In this document: piece after piece, positions 54,481-63,984 of the stretch
Layout of the letters: the number at the start of each line of letters is the position of its first letter
Numbering within the stretch: position 1 is the first letter of the stretch
Assembly (NCBI RefSeq): GCF_014647135.1
Contig: NZ_BMOP01000010.1
Coordinates: 1-64,000, forward strand
Reading direction: 5' to 3'
Length of the DNA stretch: 64,000 bases
DNA from: Shewanella xiamenensis
GTDB lineage: Bacteria; Pseudomonadota; Gammaproteobacteria; Enterobacterales; Shewanellaceae
The notes under the pieces: generated by a model
Database searches by the model: none
What the model was told of the DNA's origin: nothing
Seen by the model: only the letters and a program-made list of their open reading frames with translations
Program-made: the position numbers and the translations under genes

Positions 54481-56148
54481 ATGAGTAAAACTAACGTGCA
54501 TAATTTCTGGTGCTTTTTGTTGCTGTTTTGGACATTTAGTCCATTTGCCCTTAGCGCTGAAATTGCGTTGGACTCCCCTTATTTATTCCATGCAGAAGAT
54601 AAGCAGCTCCCGCCTGCCGATTTTAATGAGGTAACTCAATGGATGAGCCTACTCAAAGAAGCTAGCTCTGTGAGTCTGGCTGGTGGCGACTATTGGATGG
54701 TGTCTCCTGTGATGGTTAATAGCCGTCAAACTCGTTGGGTAGTCGATGCCAGTAATTCTATTGTTGAATCGGTCGACTATTGGTTACTTGGTAGTGATGG
54801 CTCTGTGCAAACGGCCCACAGTGGTTACTATGCACCCTATGAATTTTTATTCGATTACGGTCGGAAGGTTCAACTGAATATTGGGATTGATTATTGGTTG
54901 GTGACTCGACTGAGTAGCCGCTATTATTCCTCCGCCCCAGAGCTGGCTTTAACGTCAGAAGAGGTGCATCAGTTAACCAACGACCGTGTGGCCATGGCGA
55001 TACTGATTTGTTTAGGGGGATTACTGTTTATCGCCTTATATAATTTACTGATTTATATATCTATTTTTGATAAGGCCTTCTTATATTATGGCCTTTATGT
55101 ATTGGCCTATTTTGGTGGTTGGGCATTAACATTCCATTTACCTGCTCACTTGTTTAACTATCATCAACTAGAACTACATCATCTGTGTTTTATCAGTTTG
55201 CCGATATTTAATATTATGTTCTACAAGCACTTTTTACAGTTGCCTAGCTATTCGCCCCGATTGTGGCGACTGAGCCAGTACTTATTAGCTGCTTGTGTTT
55301 TAGCCTTGCCTACCAGTATTTGGTTATTGTCCTATACCGCGATTATTGCCTCTGTACTCATTATGTTGTGGATTGCGTTGGCGATCACCTGTGGCAATGT
55401 GTGTTTGATGAAAGGCTTTGCCCCAGCGCGCTATTTCATCATGGCCTTTAGTTGTTTGCTGTTGCCTGCGGTGATTATTTTACCGGGCAATATGGGGATT
55501 ACTCCTGATTTTATTGAGCATGCTGAATTTGCTACTTTGCTCGGCGGCACTGTAGATGCCTTACTGCTATCTCTTGCCTTGGCCAATAAACTTAAACTCC
55601 TTTCTGAAGAACGTAAGGCGCATATCGAAGAGTTAGGGATCGCTTGGGAAAAAGCAAGGCTTGATGGCTTAACGCGAGTCGGTAACCGTTATGCCTTTGA
55701 TGAGTTTATGAATTCTCAATTGGCCTTTTCCAATAAGGTGGTTAACCCTATGGCGTTGGTGCTGCTCAATGTCGACAATCTCAAGATGGTAAATGATACC
55801 TTGGGACATCAAGAAGGGGATCGTTTACTACAAAGACTTGTGCAGTTTTTGCAAGCGACCAATATTGCTCAACTCAAAATCTACCGTATTAGTGGCGATG
55901 AGTTTGTCGTTATTCTGCCTGCGAGTAGCGTGACAAATTTAGTGAATAGTTTGCGAGAATTAACTGCGCAAGTCGCCGCTGAAGGCTTAAAGGATTGTCA
56001 TTTTAGTTTTGGCATCGCGATGAATACCGACGTAGCTGAACCCCATGAGTGGCTGCGCTGTGCAGATAGTAGTTTGTATCAGTCTAGGATGGAAAAACGG
56101 CGTCAGGAATATGCCGATAGCCGCGTGGGTGAGATCGCTTCCTTTTAA
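54481..56148 (+). CDS. 7TM (7TMR-DISM type) diguanylate cyclase
   Basis: 555 residues. A signal peptide (1-25) precedes a periplasmic beta domain like 7TMR-DISMED2 (about 30-165), seven membrane helices (about 170-370), a short coiled coil, then a GGDEF domain (about 390-545) with LTRVGNRYAFDEF, LLNVDNLKMVNDTLGHQEGD and the motif ISGDEF near residue 470. Ser replaces the first Gly of GGDEF, a variant that is active in some enzymes. No RxxD inhibitory site is seen. It likely links an external ligand to c-di-GMP. Confidence 0.87.
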   Translation: MSKTNVHNFWCFLLLFWTFSPFALSAEIALDSPYLFHAEDKQLPPADFNEVTQWMSLLKEASSVSLAGGDYWMVSPVMVNSRQTRWVVDASNSIVESVDYWLLGSDGSVQTAHSGYYAPYEFLFDYGRKVQLNIGIDYWLVTRLSSRYYSSAPELALTSEEVHQLTNDRVAMAILICLGGLLFIALYNLLIYISIFDKAFLYYGLYVLAYFGGWALTFHLPAHLFNYHQLELHHLCFISLPIFNIMFYKHFLQLPSYSPRLWRLSQYLLAACVLALPTSIWLLSYTAIIASVLIMLWIALAITCGNVCLMKGFAPARYFIMAFSCLLLPAVIILPGNMGITPDFIEHAEFATLLGGTVDALLLSLALANKLKLLSEERKAHIEELGIAWEKARLDGLTRVGNRYAFDEFMNSQLAFSNKVVNPMALVLLNVDNLKMVNDTLGHQEGDRLLQRLVQFLQATNIAQLKIYRISGDEFVVILPASSVTNLVNSLRELTAQVAAEGLKDCHFSFGIAMNTDVAEPHEWLRCADSSLYQSRMEKRRQEYADSRVGEIASF

Positions 56149-56176
56149 GCTTGAGAACAACTTATAAAACAAATAG

Positions 56177-56201
56177 AAAGGGCTGCACAATGCAGCCCTT
56201 T
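56177..56201. terminator. Terminator between the 7TM cyclase and the FAD enzyme
   Basis: AAAGGGCTGCA/TGCAGCCCTTT perfect stem with a 3-base loop, between convergent genes. Confidence 0.85.
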
Positions 56202-56206
56202 GGCAT

Positions 56207-59200
56207 TTAGGCGAAGTCTTTTTCGCCTTTGATAATGGCCGGATGACCGCAGATGGCTTTAGCGGTATGCATCCCCGCCATGGTGGCGGCCTCGACACAA
56301 CCGGCATTGAGGCCGGTTTTAATCCAATCTCCCGTCATATACAGATTGTCGATACCCGTACCATCGGTAGTGATCCGATATTGTGAGCTGCCTTTAACCG
56401 ACAACACATAACGTTCCGAAGGATCCACATTGGCGCGCCAATATTGGCTATCGAATCGCGCTTCGCCTTGGCGGTTTTGTTCATCGTGCAACCATTCCCA
56501 GGGGAAACTATCGCCAACATGTTGCCACAGCTTATGAATTTCCGTATTGAGCTGATTGATGGCGCCAGCCTTGGCTTCGGCGGTTTTGCGCTGTTGGAAA
56601 CCGATATCCGTACGTGGTGGATAGGCATCCACGGGCAACGCCGAGCAGAAATAACTGGCATTTTGGGGCTCAAGGCCGCGCCAGTCTTCTTTATCGAGCA
56701 ATTGATCCATTGATGCCCATGTATCGAAGGGCTCGGTAAAGCCTGATAAGACAGGCTGCTCGCCATTCTCAGAATAATTGGGCCAGCCAATACCATTAAG
56801 ATCTTGATTCATCCAAAGTTGATAGGCTTGGGTCGCGACGGTCTGCACTTTATCTACACAGGTTTTGAGCGCCGGACTCTGCGCCATGACTTCGCTAGCG
56901 ACATGGGGGACCGAACCTAGTGACAGACCAAAAATCACTTTGTCGAAGTCCACGCCTTTTTGCAGACGTTTTTTCGGAAGCGCCTGACCAAATTGCGCCT
57001 CGTATAGATTGTCCCAATCGCTCCAGAAGTGCTCAAGATTAATATCATGGGCTTTTAGCAATGCGGCTTGCTCAGGCTCGAGCTGATCGTAATTGGGGGT
57101 ACTTGGCCAGCAGGCTAAGCCTTTCACATCCACGAGTGGATTATATTCTTTGACCGAAGGTGCCAGAGCAACTTGCTCAGTGATTTCAATCGCTTGAATG
57201 CTGTTATTGCGACATTCTAAATTATCGACACGATTGAAAAAGTGGAAATTAACCCCGCGCCGTTTCAACACTTCATAGTAGGGGGTAAAGACCACATCTC
57301 CCATGCCAGCTTGCATTTTCCACATAATCCCGCCTTGATAACACAGTGCGATACGCAGCATAGAGCGGATAATGGTGCCTGCTTCGACATTCGGTTTGTC
57401 AAAATTGCCTTTTTCGTAGGCAAACACCAGATCATAAAAACCGCGTACTGGCGCGCTGTCGACCGTGTATTTTTGACTTGCACCGTGTTTGATTAACCAT
57501 TCGCGGTAATCGTAGTCGTTGATGGCATCGAAGCCCTTTTCAAACACATCGTCGACAAACATCCCTTTTAAGATGGTTAAGCCTAAATCGACGGCGATAT
57601 ACAGATGACGCAAATCATCGTTAGTGTCTAAATGGTCGCTAAAGCGTTTAACCAGCCTTTGGTGCAGGGCATCGACGGCGGACTCGACCAAACCATCGTC
57701 ACTCTCGCTGTGGACATGCTCATCGCATTCGCGGCCAATCATTTGATTAAAATGGCATTCTAGCTTGTCACCCAGGGCGTCGAGGGATTCCATCGCATCT
57801 TCTACCGAATCCTCTAACTTATCCTTAAGTCGTTCAAACCAGCTGGTATCGAGCCAGTTTTTCGGTGTCGCCATGGCTTTTTCATCGGCCTCCAGCAGGG
57901 AGTCCATGTCCTTTAGCCATTCTTTTATCCAAGCAAAGGCGGCCTTAACTACCTTCCAGAAGGTTAAAGTTTCGGTGCCATCCCCAGGGATCCCTGGCAG
58001 TGTCGGAAAGGTAATCGGCCAGCAAACGGAGCGACCATTAATTTCTTCCTGTAGCACAATAAAATTATGGGGTTTAAAGGCATCGAAGAAGGTGGCCAGC
58101 GGTGCTTCGGGCGGGCGGTTTAATTCTTCATAGGCTTTACGCATCAAGGCGCAGGCATTTTGATAAAAACCAAACCAGATATGGAGGCCATGCTCTTCAA
58201 TCCGCTGCCCCATCGCGGCATTGCGGCCACTTGCGCCCTTGCCGCCGATTCGCCAGCCTAATTGATAGACATCAATTTCATATTGGTTCTGCCAACCGGG
58301 TCTGTCGGTGAGATAACAGGCGGCGGTCATGGCGGCGACACCTCCGCCGAGAATGGCAATTTTTTGTTTTTTGATTTCAGAGTTATCGACCAGCACTTCG
58401 CCCGGCGGTACTTCAAAGTCAAAGTTCACATGGTAGGGCAGTAATACATGCTGCTCGCCAACCTCGACGCCTAGGGTTTCTTTGAGTGGGAAGCTGGCGT
58501 TATCAAAAATGGTGGCGACAAAGTCATTTTCTAACAGGGCAACACTGTGCACTTTGTTGACCTTAGCGGGCGATGCAGTAATCGCCTGATAAACCGCTTT
58601 TTGGCCTGAAGCGTCCGGAAACTGCTTTAAAAACACTTGGTCGATAGCGGGCTTAAACAGCAAATGAAACAGTTGCTCCTCACCTAGCTTATCCAGCTCT
58701 GGAATAAAATCCGTTTGTTCTTTAAAGAGTTGCCAGGTTTGGGCTATGGCTTCTAGCGTGGTGAGCTGCGCCTCAGGCTTGGCATTGCAATTCACCTCAA
58801 TCAGCGGGTGCATGGCAAGCTCAGTGTCAGGGCTAAAGTGTAAGAAGCTCTTTGTGGCCAAGGATAGACGGGTTAATGGCTCTCCGACCGCGGGCATAGT
58901 GTATTCACACAAATACTTGGGATAACCGAATAACTCACGGCCATTGATCAGGGCCATCGCATCATTCACCCAAATATGCAGTGGCTGAAAATACACATGA
59001 CTGATGGCTGTGCTGTTGCTATTGTCTTGGCGACCGACCATGACCCAAGTGATGATGTCGGTTTCTTGGATCCAACCTTTAGCCCTGTCGGTTGGGTCTT
59101 CTGAATAGGCTTTCTCGATTTGAGTAAAAGTTGTCAGTACGTAGGGCGATAGCACTTTAAAGTACATGGCACTTCCGGCCACTTGGTTGAGCGTTTTATC

Positions 59201-59332
59201 GATAGAGCGCTGTAGGTTGGCAAGTTTTCCCTTGAGAAAAAAACCGTACATATCGGCTTTATTCAATACTAAGGGGGAGTGCATTAACATACTGCCTGGG
59301 GGATAGATAAAATCGGGGCGTTGTTTTTCCAT
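56207..59332 (-). CDS. Fusion: acetoacetate-decarboxylase-like domain with FAD-dependent oxidoreductase
   Basis: 1041-residue protein. Residues 1 to about 310 resemble acetoacetate decarboxylase (INGRELFGYPKYLCEY is the family-type segment). From about 325 onward there is an FAD/NAD-binding amine-oxidase-type domain: KIAILGGGVAAMTAACYLTDR, then GWRIGGKGASGRN and HGLHIWFGFY, ending GIDNLYMTGDWIKTGLNAGCVEAATMAGMHTA, as in phytoene desaturase and hydroxysqualene dehydroxylase relatives. An insertion with many charged residues lies in the middle (about 500-600). The start ATG at 59332 follows AAAGGA; the frame continues to 59383. It stands alone. Substrate unknown. Confidence 0.8.
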   Translation of the reverse strand: MEKQRPDFIYPPGSMLMHSPLVLNKADMYGFFLKGKLANLQRSIDKTLNQVAGSAMYFKVLSPYVLTTFTQIEKAYSEDPTDRAKGWIQETDIITWVMVGRQDNSNSTAISHVYFQPLHIWVNDAMALINGRELFGYPKYLCEYTMPAVGEPLTRLSLATKSFLHFSPDTELAMHPLIEVNCNAKPEAQLTTLEAIAQTWQLFKEQTDFIPELDKLGEEQLFHLLFKPAIDQVFLKQFPDASGQKAVYQAITASPAKVNKVHSVALLENDFVATIFDNASFPLKETLGVEVGEQHVLLPYHVNFDFEVPPGEVLVDNSEIKKQKIAILGGGVAAMTAACYLTDRPGWQNQYEIDVYQLGWRIGGKGASGRNAAMGQRIEEHGLHIWFGFYQNACALMRKAYEELNRPPEAPLATFFDAFKPHNFIVLQEEINGRSVCWPITFPTLPGIPGDGTETLTFWKVVKAAFAWIKEWLKDMDSLLEADEKAMATPKNWLDTSWFERLKDKLEDSVEDAMESLDALGDKLECHFNQMIGRECDEHVHSESDDGLVESAVDALHQRLVKRFSDHLDTNDDLRHLYIAVDLGLTILKGMFVDDVFEKGFDAINDYDYREWLIKHGASQKYTVDSAPVRGFYDLVFAYEKGNFDKPNVEAGTIIRSMLRIALCYQGGIMWKMQAGMGDVVFTPYYEVLKRRGVNFHFFNRVDNLECRNNSIQAIEITEQVALAPSVKEYNPLVDVKGLACWPSTPNYDQLEPEQAALLKAHDINLEHFWSDWDNLYEAQFGQALPKKRLQKGVDFDKVIFGLSLGSVPHVASEVMAQSPALKTCVDKVQTVATQAYQLWMNQDLNGIGWPNYSENGEQPVLSGFTEPFDTWASMDQLLDKEDWRGLEPQNASYFCSALPVDAYPPRTDIGFQQRKTAEAKAGAINQLNTEIHKLWQHVGDSFPWEWLHDEQNRQGEARFDSQYWRANVDPSERYVLSVKGSSQYRITTDGTGIDNLYMTGDWIKTGLNAGCVEAATMAGMHTAKAICGHPAIIKGEKDFA

Positions 59333-60298
59333 GGGATCATCCTTTAAACCCGTAAAGATGTGTAAGGTAGTTTTTGTCGACAAAAAAGCATGAGTAAACC
59401 CTAAAGAGCATAGGGTAAATAGGTCAATTAGCCTATTGATTTTACAATTGAATTAAAAGATGAATAGAGGGAAAAACTTAGATTAACTAGCAAGTTGGAT
59501 TAACTCCAACTTGCTGGGATTTGACTGCTTATAAAGCTCGAATTTGCTAAGGCAAACGGGTCGTAGTTCAGTTACTTCGATTTATGCTGATAGAAATCCA
59601 CCTCTGCATCATCAGAATAACGGCGCTTAGTATCCCTGCGACGTTGTTTTACGCGTTTGTTTTTTTGCTTACCTTTGACGTTTTCGCCCCATGGCGCATC
59701 ATCGTCGTCAAATTCATAGGAGTGTGACATGGTCAAAATTCCAAAAATACCTGTGCCATTCTCAGCACTCGATCTTTTTACCCAAAGGCGAGATTAAGCT
59801 AAAGCGAAATATTTAATCACTGATGGTGAAAAGTTTTGTCCAAGAAGGGGGGATACGTCTCGATGGAATTGCATTGGCGATTTTAGCCCGCACTCTAGGG
59901 TTTATCTTGATGATTATTAAATGAATAGATAAAAAGCGCATTGATATTGTGCGGAGGCAAAAAGAATGGCACTCAGAGAAAGAGTGCCAAGTTCTTATAA
60001 AAAATAAGGAGTTAGTGCTAGGGCGTGTTGACGTTTCGAGATTAGATTTTGTTCGTTCTGGCAAGCACGTGCTCGCGAAACGAGGAATGATGTGTAGTCA
60101 TTCTACTCAAATGATGAGCGGCTCTTATGACTGAAAGTAAGAGCAAGGGTTTGCCAGACGAACCCTTCGGGCAGCATTTGGCTGGCGTTTCTGCTGCGTT
60201 ATCGTCCGTTTATGTAGAATAACTACACTGCACGGACTTTGCCTTGCATAAAATCCAGCCAAATTGCTGCAAAAACAACCCTGAAACGTCAACACGCC
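59333..60298. other. Stretch holding one small gene and a MITE-like element
   Basis: Apart from the small gene at 59572-59730 and the 285-bp element at 60018-60302, described separately, I see no gene. Short open frames on both strands here lack start signals. Confidence 0.6.
59572..59730 (-). CDS. Small highly charged protein (52 aa)
   Basis: Reads MSHSYEFDDDDAPWGENVKG, then a very basic middle (KQKNKRVKQRR…KRR) and an acidic/aromatic tail ending DFYQHKSK. No membrane segment or signal peptide. Such composition fits a nucleic-acid-binding or ribosome-linked small protein; the function is unknown. It is too short for many gene finders, but the acid-base-acid pattern and consistent codon usage make it credible. 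The ATG has only a weak GGA upstream. Confidence 0.55.
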   Translation of the reverse strand: MSHSYEFDDDDAPWGENVKGKQKNKRVKQRRRDTKRRYSDDAEVDFYQHKSK

Positions 60299-60302
60299 CT
60301 AG
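60018..60302. mobile_element. MITE-like element with 20-bp perfect terminal inverted repeats
   Basis: The left end CTAGGGCGTGTTGACGTTTC (60018-60037) is the exact reverse complement of the right end (60283-60302). No transposase gene lies inside; the 285-bp interior has an inner palindrome around GCACGTGC. CTAG at both ends suggests insertion at TA or CTAG. Its right end supplies the stop codon (60299-60301) of the adjacent methyltransferase gene. Confidence 0.85.
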
Positions 60303-61675
60303 AGATTGCGCTGCATACGCGCCACAAACATTCCATCTGTGTTGGCTTCGAAGGGCCACACGGTCAACATTTCTGTTTGTTCGCCTGTAAAGGGGTGGCG
60401 GATCGGCACTAGGCTGAACTCGGGATGTTGTTGTAAAAAGGCGGAAACTACTTGCTCATTTTCAACCGGTGACAGTGAGCAAGTGGCGTAGACTAAGCTT
60501 CCGCCCCGTTTTACCGCCTTACTGCTGCGGCTTAAGATATCCAGTTGCAGTGCTGCTTTATCTGTGACGGCATCGAGGCTGTCGAGCCAGCGCATATCTG
60601 GGTTACGGCGCCACGTGCCCGTGCAGCTACAGGGTGCGTCGACTAATACCCCGTCAAAATGGTTGGCGTCGACCGGCAGTGCATCACTGCGCCAGCGAGC
60701 AATGCTGATGCCGTCAAACTTTGCCCGTTGGGCGCGTTTACTGAGTTCTTCTAAGGCGTGGGCGCGAATATCCGACGACACAATTGAGCCTACAAACGGA
60801 CTGTGCTGCTTAGCTGCGGCAGTTTGCATCAGTGAACGCAATTGCAGGGTTTTTCCGCCTGCGCCGCTGCAGGCATCCCACCAGTGTTGCCAAGGCTCTG
60901 GTGCACAAATTTGACCTATCACTTGCGAGGCTAAATCCTGGATCTCAATTTTGCCCTCTTTATAGAGTGATATTTCATTGAGATTCATGCTCTTAGTGCC
61001 AAGGTTTATGGCATCTTCAAAATAGGGGCTGAGACTCGCATCAATCTCAAGCGCTTGTAGTTGCTTAACAGCTGTTTGGCTGTTGATTCCCTGTGCACGT
61101 CCCCAAATCGGTGGCCGGCTAGACATGGCTTCGATGAGATTTGGGCGCAGCTCTGGAGCAATTGGGCAGACCTGCCAAAACCATTCAGGCAATAAATCCG
61201 CGAATTCGAAGGACACTTCGGGAAATTGGCGCCGTACCAGTGCCAATTTATCCGTTAAGCTATTAACGCTAAGGGATTGAAGCTGTTGATAATCAGCTGG
61301 CGATTGGGCGAGCTCATGCCAGGCTTGGGCGATATCTTGCCATGGATGGGCTTCGATTAGGGCGCTCGCGCTGAGCATGGCAAAAAATTGTGGCGCCTGT
61401 TGATGATCGGCCGTGGCTTTAAACCAGCCCCACCAACGGAACAGGCTAAATAAGGATTCGCGGATGACTTTGCGATCCTTCGAGCCGTGCTTTTTATGTT
61501 CCCTAAAGTAGTTCGCGAGCACTCGGTCGGCGGGTTGCTTGGTATTTAAAATCTCATCGAACAATAACTTAATGGTATTGGCATAGCTCATCGCGCGTTT
61601 TTGTGCGGGCGTTTGCGGTTCGATATTAAATGCAGAGTGAATAGTGGTAGATGATAAGCCGTTTGGATTGCCCAT
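60299..61675 (-). CDS. RsmB/NOP-family RNA m5C methyltransferase
   Basis: Probable rRNA cytosine-C5 methyltransferase (458 aa from this start). The N-terminal region (ADRVLANYFREHKKHGSKDRKVI) is NusB-like; the catalytic domain has the SAM motif WWDACSGAGGKTLQL, the motif IV cysteine in DAPCSCTGTWRRNPDMRW and the motif VI cysteine in YATCSLSPVENEQV. Position specificity (RsmB, RsmF or other) cannot be told. The start is uncertain: candidates are the ATGs at 61675, 61711 and 61591. The stop codon falls within the right end of the MITE-like element, so the insertion touches the gene end; the C-terminus GMFVARMQRN looks normal. Confidence 0.85.
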   Translation of the reverse strand: MGNPNGLSSTTIHSAFNIEPQTPAQKRAMSYANTIKLLFDEILNTKQPADRVLANYFREHKKHGSKDRKVIRESLFSLFRWWGWFKATADHQQAPQFFAMLSASALIEAHPWQDIAQAWHELAQSPADYQQLQSLSVNSLTDKLALVRRQFPEVSFEFADLLPEWFWQVCPIAPELRPNLIEAMSSRPPIWGRAQGINSQTAVKQLQALEIDASLSPYFEDAINLGTKSMNLNEISLYKEGKIEIQDLASQVIGQICAPEPWQHWWDACSGAGGKTLQLRSLMQTAAAKQHSPFVGSIVSSDIRAHALEELSKRAQRAKFDGISIARWRSDALPVDANHFDGVLVDAPCSCTGTWRRNPDMRWLDSLDAVTDKAALQLDILSRSSKAVKRGGSLVYATCSLSPVENEQVVSAFLQQHPEFSLVPIRHPFTGEQTEMLTVWPFEANTDGMFVARMQRNL

Positions 61676-61789
61676 AAAGTTAGCCTGAAAAGTGGCTCGG
61701 CCGAGTGACATCCATCCGATGGGATGAATATGGCCAAGCAAATCAATAAGTGGCGCAGAGTGTAGCAGTTTTACGTATCGCTAGCAGTA

Positions 61790-61817
61790 AAAAAGCCCCA
61801 ATGCTGAGTTGGGGCTT
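61790..61817 (-). terminator. Terminator of the GST gene
   Basis: AAGCCCCA/TGGGGCTT stem; on the minus strand it is followed by a run of T. It lies 40 bp after the GST stop. Confidence 0.85.
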
Positions 61818-61855
61818 GATGGGAAAAACGAATGCGCGCGTGAGGAAAGGATGAC

Positions 61856-62524
61856 TTACTTAGTCACCATCTTCTGGATTTGCTTAGCACGCTCTTCATC
61901 ACTCAATACTGAGGGCGGAGGTGTCACTATGCCTTTTTGACAGGCGGGGCGCAGGGCTAACTCATCTAACCAACGTTGTAAGTGAGTGAGTCCTTCCATG
62001 TTGATGCCGCTCCATTCATGGATGCGCACCCATGGCCAAGTCGCGATATCGGCAATGGTGTACTCATCACCGGCCAGATACTGATGCTTGGCTAACTGGG
62101 TGTTCATTACTTCAAACAAACGTCGGCCTTCTTTTTGATAACGTTCAATGGCCGCGGGGATTTTTTCGGGGAAGTAACGGTAAAACACGTTAGCTTGACC
62201 CATCATCGGGCCAACACCGCTCATTTGGAACATGAGCCACTGAATGACCTGCGAGCGTTTTTTAGGATCGGCAGGCAAAAACTTACCGGTTTTTTCCGCC
62301 AGATACAGAAGAATTGCGCCGGACTCGAACACCACAAAGTCCTCGTTATCTCGGTCGATAATGGCTGGAATACGGCCATTAGGGTTAATGGCGAGAAACT
62401 CAGGCTGCTTCTGTTCGTTGGTATTGAAATCTAATTTATGCACTCGATAGTCGAGACTCATTTCTTCAAGCGCGATGGAAATTTTAAAGCCGTTCGGGGT
62501 CGCGGCGGTATATAAATCAATCAT
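61856..62524 (-). CDS. Glutathione S-transferase, YfcG-like
   Basis: 222-residue nu-class type GST. The thioredoxin fold begins [21 protein letters not shown], as in YfcG (disulfide-bond reductase), and includes [11 protein letters not shown] and [15 protein letters not shown]; the helical domain contains [14 protein letters not shown]. The start is the ATG at 62524, with AAGGGA before it; the ATG at 62530 overlaps that signal. It is 54 bp downstream of the second GST gene, so the two may form an operon. Confidence 0.9.
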   Translation of the reverse strand: MIDLYTAATPNGFKISIALEEMSLDYRVHKLDFNTNEQKQPEFLAINPNGRIPAIIDRDNEDFVVFESGAILLYLAEKTGKFLPADPKKRSQVIQWLMFQMSGVGPMMGQANVFYRYFPEKIPAAIERYQKEGRRLFEVMNTQLAKHQYLAGDEYTIADIATWPWVRIHEWSGINMEGLTHLQRWLDELALRPACQKGIVTPPPSVLSDEERAKQIQKMVTK

Positions 62525-62584
62525 AGTCATCCCTTAAGTCTTAACTGGTTAATGCTTAACTTGGGTGCCCAACGGGCATCGCTG

Positions 62585-63217
62585 CTAGTTTTTTGGGGTA
62601 AGCGACACTATCGCGGGGCGCTGGGCCACTGTCGCAAACCATGCCTGAATATGGGGCAGGGTGTCATCCACCAGAATATCTAAGTTTTTAATAAAGCTAA
62701 TAAAAACGTATGCAGAAATGTCGGCAATCGTAAAGTTATCGCCCGCAACATAGCTTGATTTGGCTAATTGTTGGTCTAAGGTCGGCAGGAAGTCAATGAC
62801 CCGTTGGCGTGATTCTGCGCCCCAGGCTTCGACGCAATTTTCTCTATCTTTATAGATACCCGTTAGGTTTCTAAAGGCTTGAAAGCCGACCATCAGACCT
62901 TGTAATTCAATGATACGTTGCCACATTTCTACTTTGGCACGCTCTAGCGGGCTGTTACCAAATAGTGATAGTGACGTTTCACTGGGATGGATTTCTTCTA
63001 AGTAGCGGCAAATAGCCACGGATTCACACAGATAGCTACCATCATCGAGTTCAAGCAGGGGAATACGGCCGTTTAAGCTTTTGGCTTTAAATTCAGGGCT
63101 GAGGTTTTCACCGCCGCGAATATCAACATTCACACGTGGGATATCGATGCCTTTTTCGGCGAGGAAAATACTCACGCGTCTTGCGCTTGGCGTAGGGGCT
63201 AATTCATAAAGCTTCAT
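62585..63217 (-). CDS. Glutathione S-transferase family protein
   Basis: 210-residue GST. N-terminal MKLYELAPTPSARRVSIFLAEKG and SLNGRIPLLELDDGSYLCESVAICRYLEE form the glutathione site; the C-terminal helical domain has DNFTIADISAYVF. It heads a two-gene unit and diverges from the TetR regulator 155 bp away, which suggests local control. Confidence 0.9.
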   Translation of the reverse strand: MKLYELAPTPSARRVSIFLAEKGIDIPRVNVDIRGGENLSPEFKAKSLNGRIPLLELDDGSYLCESVAICRYLEEIHPSETSLSLFGNSPLERAKVEMWQRIIELQGLMVGFQAFRNLTGIYKDRENCVEAWGAESRQRVIDFLPTLDQQLAKSSYVAGDNFTIADISAYVFISFIKNLDILVDDTLPHIQAWFATVAQRPAIVSLTPKN

Positions 63218-63267
63218 GCTCTTTCCTTCTGTTAATCTTTAAGTTTGGCTAAATAGAGCTTTAACGG

Positions 63268-63312
63268 AACGATCGGTTAGGATAAAATTTACGCCATATC
63301 TAAACGGTCAGT
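63268..63312. promoter_or_regulatory. Candidate TetR operators between gst and tetR
   Basis: Two 10-bp near-palindromes of the form AACGRTCRGT: AACGATCGGT at 63268-63277 and AACGGTCAGT at 63303-63312, in the divergent intergenic region and 35 bp apart. Such paired sites are usual for TetR-family autorepressors. Confidence 0.4.
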
Positions 63313-63372
63313 CAAGAATGTTTTTGCCATATAGCACTCCGTTTAATGCAGGCATCAATGTAGGTTTGAACC

Positions 63373-63984
63373 ATGGCACGCAGTTGTAATTTTGATAGAC
63401 AAGAAAAGCTCATTCAGGCGATGGAGCTGTTTTGGCGTAAGGGATTTGCCGAGACATCGATTGCCGATCTGGTCGAACACTTAGGGATTAATCGCTTCAG
63501 CTTGTATAACAGTTTTGGTGATAAACAGAGTTTATATCGTGAATGTTTACGTTTTTATCTCGACCATTATTCCTTTGGGGCGAAGGAGAAAATCCTGCAT
63601 GCACAGGCGGGATTAAATGAGATCTTGACCTATTTAGCGCGATTTGTGGCCTTGCAGCGCGAGCAAGAGTATGGCTGCTTTATGCAGAATGCAGTATTAG
63701 AAAAATGTCTCGATGATGACTGCGTGCAGCAAGAGTGCCAGCGCTTATTTGCCCAGTTGCAGACTCACTTCACCGGTGTATTACGCTACAGTCAGCGACA
63801 GGGTGAGTTATCTCAATCGGTTCAGCCTGAGTCGCTAGCGGCTTTTTTAGTGCTTCAATTACAAGGGATTAGAGTGTTAGGCAAGGCGAAGGAATACGCC
63901 CTGTTGGATAACGCATTTACGGTATTAAGCGAATACCTTAAGAGTCTCGCGTTGACGCCACTTAAGCCCGTCGATGTGAAATAG
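63373..63984 (+). CDS. TetR/AcrR-family regulator
   Basis: 203-residue repressor. The DNA-binding domain is RQEKLIQAMELFWRKGFAETSIADLVEHLGINRFSLYNSFGDKQSLYRECL (about 9-58); the rest is a helical ligand domain with a cysteine-containing segment (EYGCFMQNAVLEKCLDDDC) that could sense electrophiles. It is divergent from two GST genes, which it probably regulates. Ligand unknown. Confidence 0.88.
   Translation: MARSCNFDRQEKLIQAMELFWRKGFAETSIADLVEHLGINRFSLYNSFGDKQSLYRECLRFYLDHYSFGAKEKILHAQAGLNEILTYLARFVALQREQEYGCFMQNAVLEKCLDDDCVQQECQRLFAQLQTHFTGVLRYSQRQGELSQSVQPESLAAFLVLQLQGIRVLGKAKEYALLDNAFTVLSEYLKSLALTPLKPVDVK

Noticed and set aside
59813..60134. Open frames of 83 and 61 codons
   Set aside because: Both run into the MITE-like element, lack start signals and read as low-complexity or random.
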